NCBI GenBank assembly: GCA_017442585.1
Contig: JAFRZM010000035.1
Coordinates: forward strand, 29,014 to 93,013
DNA from: Lachnospiraceae bacterium
GTDB taxonomy: Bacteria > Bacillota > Clostridia > Lachnospirales > Lachnospiraceae
Direction: 5' to 3'
DNA length: 64,000 bases
Shown piece by piece: positions 1 through 8,621 of this stretch (position 1 is the stretch's first letter; every line of letters starts with the position of its first letter). A program made the translations under genes and the position numbers. The notes beneath the pieces were generated by a model. That model was given only the letters and a program-made list of their open reading frames with translations, was not told where the DNA came from and searched no databases.

Positions 1-415
1 TATCATAATCGATAAGTATCTTTTGAATCTGATCTGAAGTTCTTTCTTCTACCGTCATATCCTGAAGATCAACCTCAAAAGATGTTTCGCATCTATAATA
101 CTCTCTTCGCTGGATCTTTGCCGGCTGAGTCAAAAGTCTTATTCTTAATAAGTACTGATTATCTGACTTGTATCTGTCTTTTACAATGCCCTTTGCCTCA
201 TAAAAAACCTTTGTTTCGCAAAACATAAACGAATATCTTGCTCCGTTTTGTAACAGAATCAAACGATTTTTATAAATAGGCATTGCTATTTCGATATCCC
301 CGTTAGGAAAGATATCAAATACCTCACTTACAAATGTAGCATCACCGGCTAATTCATCATTATTATCATCGGATTTGATTTCTATTCGCATTCCTACTTT
401 AATTACATCAGCCAA
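1..415 (-). CDS. ycgR: YcgR-like PilZ flagellar brake protein (3' part outside window)
   Basis: The protein should bind cyclic di-GMP and slow the flagellar motor at the basal body. Reading the minus strand gives about 138 residues beginning MADVIKVGMRIEIKS from a TTG codon at 413-415. A GGAGG sits 9 bases upstream, and no better ATG fits the ribosome binding site. The first ~100 residues look like the YcgR N-terminal beta domain. Residues around 113-118 read QRREYYR, the RxxxR signature that opens a PilZ domain and holds c-di-GMP. The rest of PilZ, including the expected D/NxSxxG motif, lies beyond base 1. It follows flhG by about 29 bases and belongs to the flagellar operon. The family assignment is fairly secure; ligand binding is inferred. 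Confidence 0.82.
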   Translation of the reverse strand, partial: MADVIKVGMRIEIKSDDNNDELAGDATFVSEVFDIFPNGDIEIAMPIYKNRLILLQNGARYSFMFCETKVFYEAKGIVKDRYKSDNQYLLRIRLLTQPAKIQRREYYRCETSFEVDLQDMTVEERTSDQIQKILIDYD

Positions 416-444
416 AGTGTGACACCTCCTTTTTATAAGTATAT

Positions 445-1323
445 TTAGAGCCTTTTACCTAACATAAAGCTCGAAAAAATGTCTGATATACCATGTCTTA
501 CATTATTTGCAAAATGTGTTCCGTTTATAAGATCTTCTGCTATTGCTTTATATGCCTTTGAAGACTTAGCCGACGGGAACGAAAGATATACGGGTTTTTG
601 TGCTCTTATTGCTTTATCAATATTAACATCCTGCGGTATCATTCCAAGATACTCAAGCCTTCCCTGCAAAAACTTACTTACAACTGACGAAAGTTTCTTA
701 TAAACAATCTCGCCATCATCAAAAGAAATTGCCTTATTTGCAAGTACTTTAATGGAGGTTCCTTCTTTATTAAACTGCGGGTTCTTATAAAGCGCTTTAA
801 TAAGCGAATATGAATCCGTCAAGGAACTTGGTTCCGGTGTCGTTATCATTATTATCTCCGGACTTGACATCGCAAAAGATAAAACCTGATCCGATATGCC
901 TGCTCCCGTATCAATTATCACGAAATCAGCAAGCTTATCAAGATTATTTAAATTATGAATAAGATAAGCAATCTGATCTCTGTTTAAATTACTTAAACCG
1001 ACAATACCGGAGCCTCCTGAAATAAACCCGATACCGTTAGGCCCCGTTGTAATTATCTCTTCTATTTTTTTACCCCTGTATATAACATCGCTCAAATTAT
1101 ATTTAGGTAAAGCCCCGAACATTACTTCAACATTAGCCAGTCCGAAATCGGCATCGAATATGATGACCTTTTTACCTAAATCTGCAAGCGCAAGTGCAAG
1201 ATTAACCGAAGTATTCGATTTTCCTACACCGCCCTTGCCGCTGGTTATGGTAATAACTCTGGCCTTCAAGTTTCCACCCTTAGACTCCATAACCATATTC
1301 CTTAGTGCCTGTGCTTGATCCAT
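445..1323 (-). CDS. flhG: FlhG/FleN MinD-like ATPase, flagellar number regulator
   Basis: FlhG is a ParA/MinD-type ATPase that works with FlhF to set the number and position of flagella at the membrane. The 292-residue protein has the deviant Walker A motif GKGGVGKSN near residues 29-37. It also has DADFGLANVEVMFG (switch I/Walker A' region) near 57-70 and DFVIIDTGAGIS (Walker B) near 133-144. A short basic/amphipathic C-terminus (NNVRHGISDIFSSFMLGKRL) resembles the membrane-targeting helix of MinD relatives. The N-terminal MDQAQALRNM matches the DQAxxLR motif that in FlhG stimulates the FlhF GTPase. It lies 5 bases downstream of flhF, as in most Firmicutes. Confidence 0.95.
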   Translation of the reverse strand: MDQAQALRNMVMESKGGNLKARVITITSGKGGVGKSNTSVNLALALADLGKKVIIFDADFGLANVEVMFGALPKYNLSDVIYRGKKIEEIITTGPNGIGFISGGSGIVGLSNLNRDQIAYLIHNLNNLDKLADFVIIDTGAGISDQVLSFAMSSPEIIMITTPEPSSLTDSYSLIKALYKNPQFNKEGTSIKVLANKAISFDDGEIVYKKLSSVVSKFLQGRLEYLGMIPQDVNIDKAIRAQKPVYLSFPSAKSSKAYKAIAEDLINGTHFANNVRHGISDIFSSFMLGKRL

Positions 1324-1328
1324 TTCCC

Positions 1329-2684
1329 TTACTTTCCTCCAAGAAGTCGTTTAACGATCCTTTGAGTATCAAATACCTCGATATCATCAGGAACGTTCTG
1401 ACCGGTTGTTACATATGACATATCCGCTTTGGTATACATTTTAATGTTAAAGAGATTTCCGTATGCAGATGTCTCATCAAGCTTTGTAAAAATAAGCTTG
1501 AATTCGGTCATTTCTTTATAAGCGTCAACAATCTCAAGCAAATCTCTGTACTTTGTTGTCGCGCTTAAAACAAGATAGACTTCCTTTTCTACATTTGAAG
1601 ACACGCTGTTTATAAGTTCCTTTGTATCTTCTTTTTGCTGGATGCTCCTATGTGAGAATCCTGCTGTATCTACCAATATAAAATCACTGTCATGTACCTT
1701 TTCGATTGCAGCGTTTAGCTCATCTGCCGAATAGATTATTGTAAGCGGAGTATCTAGAATATTGGCATACGTGCGAAGTTGATCCTCAGCCGCAATTCTG
1801 TATGTATCTGCAGTAAAAAGCGAAATTTTCTTTCCATCTTCAATCTTAAGTTTTGATGCTATCTTCGCGATAGTTGTAGTTTTTCCGACGCCTGTCGGTC
1901 CAATGAAGAATATAATCTTCGGTTTCTTTCTTGCAGATGTAATAATACTCGGTTCCCCAAACTTAAGTATCATCTTCTGATACACATTTGAAAGCATAAG
2001 CTCAATATTTGAAGAATGATTAAGAGTCTTATCCATTTCTTCAACAAGAATATTGGCATATCTTTCGTTAACTTCGTTATCAAGGAGCGTATTGTAAATC
2101 ATTTTAGCCATTTTAACGCCTTCTTTTTGGCGTTCAATACTAGGTGCCGCTTCAACATCCGGCTCTTCCTTAATACTGTTTGCTTTCAAATTCTCTTCGA
2201 GCATAGATTGAAGATTATCGAGTTTCTTTTCGAATCCGTTAATCGTATCTTCTTTCTTAACTCTTTCTTCTGCTTCAGTAATACGCTCGTTATCAGTCAT
2301 AACAACATTACTTGCCTTAATAACAGGCGTAGGTCTTTTAATCGGAGTAGCTTGTTGTATCGGTCTTGGTGCCGAGTAAACAGCTCTGTCATTATCCGAA
2401 GAAGTTGTATTTGATATGCTCTTAATATCAATCTCATCATTTGCCTCGAGATTGATTCTGCCTGTATTAGGATTATTTGACTTAATCGTTTCCTGCGCAG
2501 TAGGTTTGTACTCATTTTCGTCAATAGCCGCAGTTACTTCCACGCTTCCCGATTTAAAAGCCTTAAAAAAGCCACTCGGCTGAATCTGTTTTGTATTCAT
2601 TATAACGGCAGACATCCCAAGCTCAGCTTTTGCCTTATTAATTGCTTCTTCTTCAGTTTTCCCTATAAACTTCTTAATCTTCAT
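1329..2684 (-). CDS. flhF: FlhF, SRP-type GTPase for flagellar placement
   Basis: FlhF is the third SRP-family GTPase beside Ffh and FtsY. It marks the site of flagellar assembly at the membrane and is recycled by FlhG. The 451-residue protein has a basic N-domain beginning MKIKKFIGKTEEEAI, then a long charged linker rich in Glu, Pro and Thr (about 60-190). The NG GTPase core runs from about 190 to the end. Visible motifs are G1 GPTGVGKTTTIAKIA, a DTYRIAAEDQLRTYA segment, G3 DTAGFSHRS, and G4 TKLDETSAYGN. Its ATG overlaps the flhA stop by one base (TAATG), which suggests translational coupling. Confidence 0.95.
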   Translation of the reverse strand: MKIKKFIGKTEEEAINKAKAELGMSAVIMNTKQIQPSGFFKAFKSGSVEVTAAIDENEYKPTAQETIKSNNPNTGRINLEANDEIDIKSISNTTSSDNDRAVYSAPRPIQQATPIKRPTPVIKASNVVMTDNERITEAEERVKKEDTINGFEKKLDNLQSMLEENLKANSIKEEPDVEAAPSIERQKEGVKMAKMIYNTLLDNEVNERYANILVEEMDKTLNHSSNIELMLSNVYQKMILKFGEPSIITSARKKPKIIFFIGPTGVGKTTTIAKIASKLKIEDGKKISLFTADTYRIAAEDQLRTYANILDTPLTIIYSADELNAAIEKVHDSDFILVDTAGFSHRSIQQKEDTKELINSVSSNVEKEVYLVLSATTKYRDLLEIVDAYKEMTEFKLIFTKLDETSAYGNLFNIKMYTKADMSYVTTGQNVPDDIEVFDTQRIVKRLLGGK

Positions 2685-4720
2685 TATTTATAAGTCACCA
2701 TCCCCACTGACTGTAATTCAACATTGTTGTCAATCTCATTATATGAAACAACTATTAAGTCTTTAATATAGTCTTCCGTAAGCTTCTTGAAATACATTCG
2801 AACTATCGGAGACGTTACAATAATCGGATTATTGCCAAGGTTTTCAAGTTTTGCCACTTCTTCTTCCACAGAATTCATAATCGCTTTGGTCTTTTCAGGA
2901 TCTATTGTAAGATATGCCCCTTGTTCCGTCTGCTTAACGGATCCCATAATATCCTGTTCAACCTTCGGATCTAGTGTGACAACAGATGTGGTTTCATTTG
3001 CCGGAAAGTACTTTGCGGAAATTGAACGCTTAAGGCTCTGACGAACATACTCCGTCAAAACATCTGTATCATGCGTTGTCTGTGCGTGATCGGCAAGGCA
3101 TTCAAATATCGTAAGTAAATCTCGGATGGATATCTGCTCACGAAGAAGATTCTGTAATACCTTCTGTATCTCGCCGATGCCAAGTAACTTAGGCACAAGC
3201 TCGTCGACAAGTACCGAATTTGATTCTTTCAAATTGTCGATAAGCGTCTGTACATCCTGACGCGACAAAAGTTCTGCAATATGTGTCTTTACAACTTCCG
3301 TAATATGCGTTGCAATAATTGACGGTGGATCTACAACGGTATAGCCAAAACTCTCAGCACGCTCTCGCTGACTTTCGGTAATCCATATTGCCGGCAAATG
3401 GAACGAAGGCTCAATCGTCGGAATACCTGAGATTTCCTGTTCTACCGTTCCCGGATTCATCGCCATATAGTGATCGAATAAAATCTCGCCTTCAGTAACC
3501 TGAATTCCTTTAATCTTAATAATATACTGGTTTGGATTAAGCTGAATATTATCTCTCATACGGATAACAGGAACTATCGTTCCTAGTTCAAGCGCAACCT
3601 GACGCCTTATCATGATAACTCGGTCTAACAGGTCACCACCCTGATTTGCATCCGCAAGCGGTATGATACCGTAACCAAATTCCAGCTCAATAGGGTCAAC
3701 CTGCAAAAGCGATATAACATTTTCGGGTTTTCGTATTTCCTCGCCTTCGGCCTCTTCCGCAGCCTCTGCTTCTTCCTCGATAGCTTTGACCTCGGAATTC
3801 TTTTGTATGCTGTATCCCGCAACTATAAACGTAATACCAAAAGTCAGGAACAAGAAGAAATTAAGTGGTGTAAAGCCTAATATAATCATTGTTCCACCGA
3901 CAATATACAAAACCTTCGGTATTCCGAATAACTGAGATACCAAAATATCTCCAATATCCGATTCCTTGGAGGCTTTCGTGACCAAAATACCTGTCGCAAG
4001 TGATATAAGCATTGACGGAATCTGTGAGCAAAGTCCGTCACCTATTGTAAGCACACCATACTTTTGAAGTGCACTCATGGCATCCAAGCCCTGATTCATA
4101 ACACCCATAACGGTTCCACCTGCAAGGTTTATAACCGTTATGATAAGGCCGGCGGTCGCATCTCCCTTTACGTACTTGGTAGCACCGTCCATAGCGCCGA
4201 AGAAGCTCGACTCTTGCTGGATCTTGTTTCTCCTTTCACGCGCTTGCGCCTCGTTTATAACTCCGGTATTAAGATCGGCGTCAATTGCCATCTGCTTACC
4301 AGGCATAGCATCAAGGGTGAATCTTGCAGTTACTTCAGCAACTCGCTCAGAACCCTTGTTAATAACAACGAACTGAATGATTACAAGTACGATAAATACA
4401 ATCGCACCGATTACTAAGTTATTACCGCCTACGAATCCACCGAAAGTAGATACGACGTTACCAGGATTACCCGTTGTAAGGATAAGTCTTGTAGACGATA
4501 CGTTAAGCGAAATTCTGAAAATAGTCGTAAACAAAAGCAATGTCGGGAAAAATGACATATCCAGGACTTCTTTAACAAACAGTGCATTAAAAAGTACTAT
4601 AAGTCCAATTGCTATGTTAAATGCGAGCATTATATCCAATAGGAAATTCGGAATAGGAATAATAAAGAATAAAACCGCACAAAGCAAGTATATAGCTATA
4701 CCTATATCGCCCTTTTTCAA
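2684..4720 (-). CDS. flhA: FlhA, flagellar type III export gate protein
   Basis: FlhA is the large export-gate subunit of the flagellar type III secretion apparatus. It forms a nonameric cytoplasmic ring that receives chaperone-substrate complexes. At 678 residues it has the usual length. The first ~310 residues hold about eight hydrophobic segments. Between them lies the conserved cytoplasmic FHIPEP-family segment ARFTLDAMPGKQMAIDADL, which contains the Asp needed for proton-driven export. After an acidic linker (about 310-330) comes the soluble domain, with conserved RMRDNIQLNPN. The gene sits between flhB and flhF in the classical order. Confidence 0.96.
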   Translation of the reverse strand: MKKGDIGIAIYLLCAVLFFIIPIPNFLLDIMLAFNIAIGLIVLFNALFVKEVLDMSFFPTLLLFTTIFRISLNVSSTRLILTTGNPGNVVSTFGGFVGGNNLVIGAIVFIVLVIIQFVVINKGSERVAEVTARFTLDAMPGKQMAIDADLNTGVINEAQARERRNKIQQESSFFGAMDGATKYVKGDATAGLIITVINLAGGTVMGVMNQGLDAMSALQKYGVLTIGDGLCSQIPSMLISLATGILVTKASKESDIGDILVSQLFGIPKVLYIVGGTMIILGFTPLNFFLFLTFGITFIVAGYSIQKNSEVKAIEEEAEAAEEAEGEEIRKPENVISLLQVDPIELEFGYGIIPLADANQGGDLLDRVIMIRRQVALELGTIVPVIRMRDNIQLNPNQYIIKIKGIQVTEGEILFDHYMAMNPGTVEQEISGIPTIEPSFHLPAIWITESQRERAESFGYTVVDPPSIIATHITEVVKTHIAELLSRQDVQTLIDNLKESNSVLVDELVPKLLGIGEIQKVLQNLLREQISIRDLLTIFECLADHAQTTHDTDVLTEYVRQSLKRSISAKYFPANETTSVVTLDPKVEQDIMGSVKQTEQGAYLTIDPEKTKAIMNSVEEEVAKLENLGNNPIIVTSPIVRMYFKKLTEDYIKDLIVVSYNEIDNNVELQSVGMVTYK

Positions 4721-4754
4721 GCCTTATTCCTCCCTTCCGACTGATTCTTTCTCA

Positions 4755-5888
4755 TTAATAAGCAGTTTGTTTCTTTTTATAGATCTCTGCCAGGATCTCT
4801 GCGACCGCCTGATAAAGCTCCGGCGGTATTTCCTGTCCTACATCAACGTTAGTATAAAGCATACGTGCGACAGGCTTGTTCTCTACTATGTCAATACCAC
4901 TTTCCTTGGCAAGTTCCCTAATCTTCATTGCCAAATAATCCTCTCCCTTTGCAAGGACTATCGGAGCTGTGGCGATTTCAGTATCATATTTGATTGCGAC
5001 AGCCAAATGCGTAGGGTTCGTGATTACAACATCTGCCTTAGGAACATCTGCCATCATACGCTTTTGAGATGCCTGACGCATTATCTGACGCTGACGACCT
5101 TTGATTTCAGGATTACCTTCACTGTTCTTGAATTCATCCTTAACCTCTTGCTTGGTCATTTTCATATCTTCATTAAATTTATGCTTGGTATACGCATAAT
5201 CCGCTATACCTATAACCAGGTAAAAGATAGCAATTCTAATACCCGTATCTATTATTATCTTACCGACAAATGCAATTGCCTGGTAAAGAGTAATTTCGTA
5301 AAGTATAAATATCTCATCTGCATAATCTTTAACACTTGAATATGCAATATAACCGATAAAGAAGATTTTAATAACCGACTTTACAAGTTCAAATAACGAA
5401 TCTTTAGATATTATCTTTTTAAATCCCTGTGCGGGATTCATCTTTGAAAACTTAGGTTGTAGCGGCTTACCTGTAGGCTTCCACTTAACCTGAACAAGGC
5501 TTACCACAAATGATATTAAAACACCGACAAGTAACACCGGCCATACAATTGACAAAATCTTAAGGCATGAATAATTCATTAAAGATTGTGCCTGATTAAT
5601 TGAAAAACCGCTTATCGAATCACTGACTATATCACTAATCTTACCGAAAACTTCTTTAAACGTTGCTATAAAACCCGAAGCAAAATATGCGGTAAGAAAT
5701 TTTAACATAAGAAAAAGTCCTAAAAGCTCAAAAGCAGAATTAATCTCTTTTGACTTTGCAACTTTTCCTTCTTCTCTCGCATCTTCTAACTTTTTGGCGG
5801 TTGCGGGTTCGGTCTTTTCTCCACCCGGTCCGTCCTGTGCGAAAAACTGAAGATCAATTGTACTAAATATTAGTAAACTATCTTCCAT
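4755..5888 (-). CDS. flhB: FlhB, export gate substrate-specificity switch
   Basis: FlhB controls the change of export substrate from rod/hook to filament proteins by self-cleavage. The protein has an N-terminal part DLQFFAQDGPGGEKTEPAT, typical of the family, then four membrane segments. A C-terminal cytoplasmic domain carries the autocleavage motif NPTH (NPTHLAVAIKYD). I chose the ATG at 5886-5888 (377 residues), which has GGGG about 8 bases upstream. An in-frame GTG 21 bases further upstream has only a distant purine run. It follows fliR closely and precedes flhA. The intact NPTH predicts a normal switch that would respond to FliK, encoded at 16,689-18,323. Confidence 0.95.
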   Translation of the reverse strand: MEDSLLIFSTIDLQFFAQDGPGGEKTEPATAKKLEDAREEGKVAKSKEINSAFELLGLFLMLKFLTAYFASGFIATFKEVFGKISDIVSDSISGFSINQAQSLMNYSCLKILSIVWPVLLVGVLISFVVSLVQVKWKPTGKPLQPKFSKMNPAQGFKKIISKDSLFELVKSVIKIFFIGYIAYSSVKDYADEIFILYEITLYQAIAFVGKIIIDTGIRIAIFYLVIGIADYAYTKHKFNEDMKMTKQEVKDEFKNSEGNPEIKGRQRQIMRQASQKRMMADVPKADVVITNPTHLAVAIKYDTEIATAPIVLAKGEDYLAMKIRELAKESGIDIVENKPVARMLYTNVDVGQEIPPELYQAVAEILAEIYKKKQTAY

Positions 5889-5911
5889 AATACTAACCCC
5901 GATTATCACTT

Positions 5912-6697
5912 TTAAGTGGTAAATCCTTCCATGAAAAGATTTATCATAAACTTCATCTCATTAAATATAAACGTGGCAATACGCGGCAACAAGAATATGG
6001 TTATAAACATAACCGCAAGGCCTACCAAAAGTTTAATCTGCATACCTACAGAGAACATATTCATCTGTGGAGCAACTTTTGCCATGATGCCCAGAATCAC
6101 ATTAAGAATCATAATAACCGCAAATATCGGCAGGAATATTCTGAATGCTATGATAAAGGTATCCGTCATAAACCTTACCATCGCAGCAAGAAGATTATCT
6201 TTTATGAACTTAACTTCACCTATCGGTACAAGCTCATATGAATCAACCAAAGCCTTCAATACATAATGATGCATGTTACTTAAGATAAGAAGCAGCATTA
6301 CGAAATAGTTATACATTGATGATACAACCGAACTTTCGGTACGAAGCATAGGATCAAATTCCGATGCCATACCAAGACCAATATTCATATCAATAAGCTT
6401 ACCTGCCGTAAGGATTATCGTGTTGCATATATATCCGGCATATCCGATTATAAGCCCGACAATTGCCTCTCTTATAACAAGAACACTATAACTAAAAACA
6501 CCGGAATAAACTAAATCAGCTTTCGGTATGATAAGTGAATATAAAATCATCGATATCAATGCCGAAAAACCAACTTTAACTCTTCCCGGTGCAGACTGTA
6601 TCCCGTAAAATGGTGCCACCGCAATAAAGCTTGTGATACGCACCAAGATCAGGAGAAAATATTCAAATGTTGCTAAGTCAAATCTGTATAAACTCAT
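5912..6697 (-). CDS. fliR: FliR, flagellar export gate membrane protein
   Basis: FliR forms, with FliP and FliQ, the helical export channel at the centre of the basal body. The 261 residues are almost wholly hydrophobic, with about six membrane segments. The family-typical start has an aromatic LILVRITSFIAVAPF segment near residues 15-30, and a conserved GLGMASEFDP segment follows near 105. The gene lies 14 bases from fliQ and is followed by flhB. The ordering fliO-fliP-fliQ-fliR-flhB-flhA leaves little doubt about the call. Confidence 0.95.
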   Translation of the reverse strand: MSLYRFDLATFEYFLLILVRITSFIAVAPFYGIQSAPGRVKVGFSALISMILYSLIIPKADLVYSGVFSYSVLVIREAIVGLIIGYAGYICNTIILTAGKLIDMNIGLGMASEFDPMLRTESSVVSSMYNYFVMLLLILSNMHHYVLKALVDSYELVPIGEVKFIKDNLLAAMVRFMTDTFIIAFRIFLPIFAVIMILNVILGIMAKVAPQMNMFSVGMQIKLLVGLAVMFITIFLLPRIATFIFNEMKFMINLFMEGFTT

Positions 6698-6711
6698 CCT
6701 TCTCTGGTACC

Positions 6712-6984
6712 TTATCGAATATAATTACTGAAATTCATCCATAAATTCTCGGTGAATTTCACTACCAGATTAAGCATCCAACTACCTCCGATCATTACGG
6801 TAGCAAATACTGCTAAAATCTTAGGAACAAATGTCAAAGTCTGTTCCTGGATAGAAGTTACTGTCTGAAATATACTTATTACAAGTCCGACTATAAGCGA
6901 AACAAGCAACACCGGTGCTGATGCTACGATAATCGTATATATGGCATCTCTTGCTATATCCAAAACCTGTCCCTGAGTAATCAC
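6712..6984 (-). CDS. fliQ: FliQ, small export gate subunit
   Basis: FliQ is the two-helix subunit that packs around FliP/FliR in the export channel. It has the usual 90 residues and two long hydrophobic segments at about 15-40 and 50-75. The conserved TSIQEQTLTFVPK motif lies in the loop between them. Translation begins at GTG with AAAGGGG eight bases upstream. It lies between fliP and fliR. Confidence 0.95.
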   Translation of the reverse strand: MITQGQVLDIARDAIYTIIVASAPVLLVSLIVGLVISIFQTVTSIQEQTLTFVPKILAVFATVMIGGSWMLNLVVKFTENLWMNFSNYIR

Positions 6985-7000
6985 TTCTTACACCCCTTTG

Positions 7001-7855
7001 TCAATAGAACGATTTAACAAGCTGACCGATAACCAAATCCCAGCCATCCGCTAAAATGAATAATAATATCTTAAACGGCATGGAAATTGTAGTAGGCGGG
7101 AGCATCATCATACCCATAGACATAAGTATGGATGAAACAACCATATCTATGACTATAAACGGAATATAAATCAAAAATCCTATGATGAATGAAGTTCTAA
7201 GCTCGCTTAAAATAAATGCAGGTATAACAGTTGTCATCGGAACCTTAGCAAATTCCTCATCAGTAACAGGATAATCTATCTTTGCAATGTCACACATTAA
7301 TGCAAGATCCTTTTCCTGTGTTTCACCATACATAAATTCTCTTAACGGTTTGGAGCCTATTTCCAAAGCTTCATCCTGAGTAATCTCGCCACGATCAAAC
7401 GGTTTGATTGCATTCTCATTAATCTCTGTAAATACCGGAGACATTATAAATACCGTAAGGAATAAAGCAAGACCAACCAGAACCTGGTTAGGTGGTGCTG
7501 TCTGCGTGCCCAGAGCCTGTCTTAAGAAATGGAGTACAATAATGATTCTTGTAAATGACGTAAGCATTATAAGAATCGACGGAGCCAATGAAATTACCGT
7601 AAGTACAAGTAATATTTTTACAGTGCTGGAAATCTGTCCGCTGTCATTATTGTATATAATTGAAAATCCGTTATTAATATCGCTTCTGGGATCTTGTGGC
7701 GTTATGTCCTCTGTGTTTTCTCTTCTGCCTCTCCTGGTTGAATCATCAGTTGTTGCATAAGCACGACTGCCAATAAAAAGACCAAGTGTCAAAATGAGGA
7801 AAATCGTTCCTATTGCCAGAGACGTAAACATAAATACTTTCTTCAATTGTTCCAC
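7001..7855 (-). CDS. fliP: FliP, core export gate subunit
   Basis: FliP is the pentameric core of the flagellar export channel. The 284-residue precursor starts with a long hydrophobic segment ending in SRAYA, a likely cleavable signal peptide as in other FliP proteins. A polar region of about 35 residues follows, then the conserved membrane domain with LTSFTRIIIVLHFLRQALG and PPNQVLVGLALFLTVFIMSP. The annotated start is a GTG that touches the fliO stop codon. A TTG three codons later has the better-spaced AGGTGG and may be the true start, so the N-terminus is uncertain by three residues. Confidence 0.95.
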   Translation of the reverse strand: MEQLKKVFMFTSLAIGTIFLILTLGLFIGSRAYATTDDSTRRGRRENTEDITPQDPRSDINNGFSIIYNNDSGQISSTVKILLVLTVISLAPSILIMLTSFTRIIIVLHFLRQALGTQTAPPNQVLVGLALFLTVFIMSPVFTEINENAIKPFDRGEITQDEALEIGSKPLREFMYGETQEKDLALMCDIAKIDYPVTDEEFAKVPMTTVIPAFILSELRTSFIIGFLIYIPFIVIDMVVSSILMSMGMMMLPPTTISMPFKILLFILADGWDLVIGQLVKSFY

Positions 7856-8224
7856 CTAGCCTTGTTTTTTGGTGATTCTGTCAAGTATTTCCTTAAAGCC
7901 TGAAGTTAACTTATCAGGCTCTTTATAATTCGGAAGTACCATATCGGGGATGTCATCTTCTGTAAACTCCGCAAGCGGATTAATTTCATCCTTACCAACG
8001 CCTATCATAATAACTTTCTTGCCCACTTTTACAAGAGCAAGAAATTTATTATTGGAAACCCTCATTGTTTCCAGTATCTGCATGTTTTTATTCTGCATCT
8101 GCAGCTTTTGATAGCCGCCGATAAAACGTGTAGTAAATACCGCAATAAGAAGAACAAATGCGAAAATGACCAGGACTACAAGAAACTGAATGAAACTCTC
8201 ACCGCTTGTAGAACCAATTATCAT
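7856..8224 (-). CDS. fliO: FliO/FliZ-type flagellar biosynthesis protein
   Basis: FliO helps assemble the FliP pentamer. The protein has 122 residues. One N-terminal membrane segment (about 10-31, FLVVLVIFAFVLLIAVF) is followed by a short cytoplasmic beta-rich domain containing QILETMRVSNNKFLALVKVGK. That segment matches the FliO pattern of a small SH3-like fold carrying a K-x-L-x-L-V-x-V-G motif. Sequence conservation in this family is low, so the position directly before fliP is the main support. Confidence 0.85.
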   Translation of the reverse strand: MIIGSTSGESFIQFLVVLVIFAFVLLIAVFTTRFIGGYQKLQMQNKNMQILETMRVSNNKFLALVKVGKKVIMIGVGKDEINPLAEFTEDDIPDMVLPNYKEPDKLTSGFKEILDRITKKQG

Positions 8225-8236
8225 AATATGCCCCTA

Positions 8237-8605
8237 TTAACCAATTACTTTCTTAACTGCTTCAAGAACACGGTCTGCCTGGAAAGGTTTAACGATAAAG
8301 TCCTTAGCACCTGACTGAATTGCTTCTATAACCATTGCCTGCTGACCCATTGCTGAACACATAACTACTACTGCATTGCTGTCTGCTTCACGGATCTTCT
8401 TTAATGCCTGAATACCATCCATTTCCGGCATTGTGATATCCATAAGAACAAGATCCGGCTTAGTCTCGTTGTACTTATCTACAGCGATCTGTCCGTTTTC
8501 AGCTTCACCTGCGATACCGTAACCGTTCTTAGTCAAGATATCCTTGATCATCATTCTCATGAAAGCTGCGTCATCACAAATTAATACATTCTTAGCCATT
8601 GTCAT
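8237..8605 (-). CDS. cheY: CheY chemotaxis response regulator
   Basis: This single-domain receiver binds the flagellar switch when phosphorylated by CheA. The 122 residues carry every receiver landmark: the acidic pair in ICDDAAF near residues 10-11, the phospho-acceptor Asp in LVLMDITMPEMDG near 56, Ser in VVMCSAMG, and Lys in FIVKPFQ near 106. No output domain is attached. The gene sits between fliY and fliO, the position of cheY in Bacillus and Clostridia fla/che operons. FliY just upstream keeps both CheC-type phosphatase sites, so CheY-P is probably dephosphorylated at the switch. The cheA/cheW genes are not in the window. Confidence 0.94.
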   Translation of the reverse strand: MTMAKNVLICDDAAFMRMMIKDILTKNGYGIAGEAENGQIAVDKYNETKPDLVLMDITMPEMDGIQALKKIREADSNAVVVMCSAMGQQAMVIEAIQSGAKDFIVKPFQADRVLEAVKKVIG

Positions 8606-8621
8606 CTCTCCTTATTAAAAA

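Noticed and set aside
479-703. Plus-strand open frames over flhG and many similar frames opposite flagellar genes
   Set aside because: They lie wholly inside well-recognised genes on the other strand, lack ribosome binding sites and encode low-complexity sequence.
4377-5339. A 320-codon plus-strand frame over flhA/flhB
   Set aside because: It is the antisense of two conserved genes, contains Ser/Thr/Ile-rich sequence without any family motif, and has no start signal.
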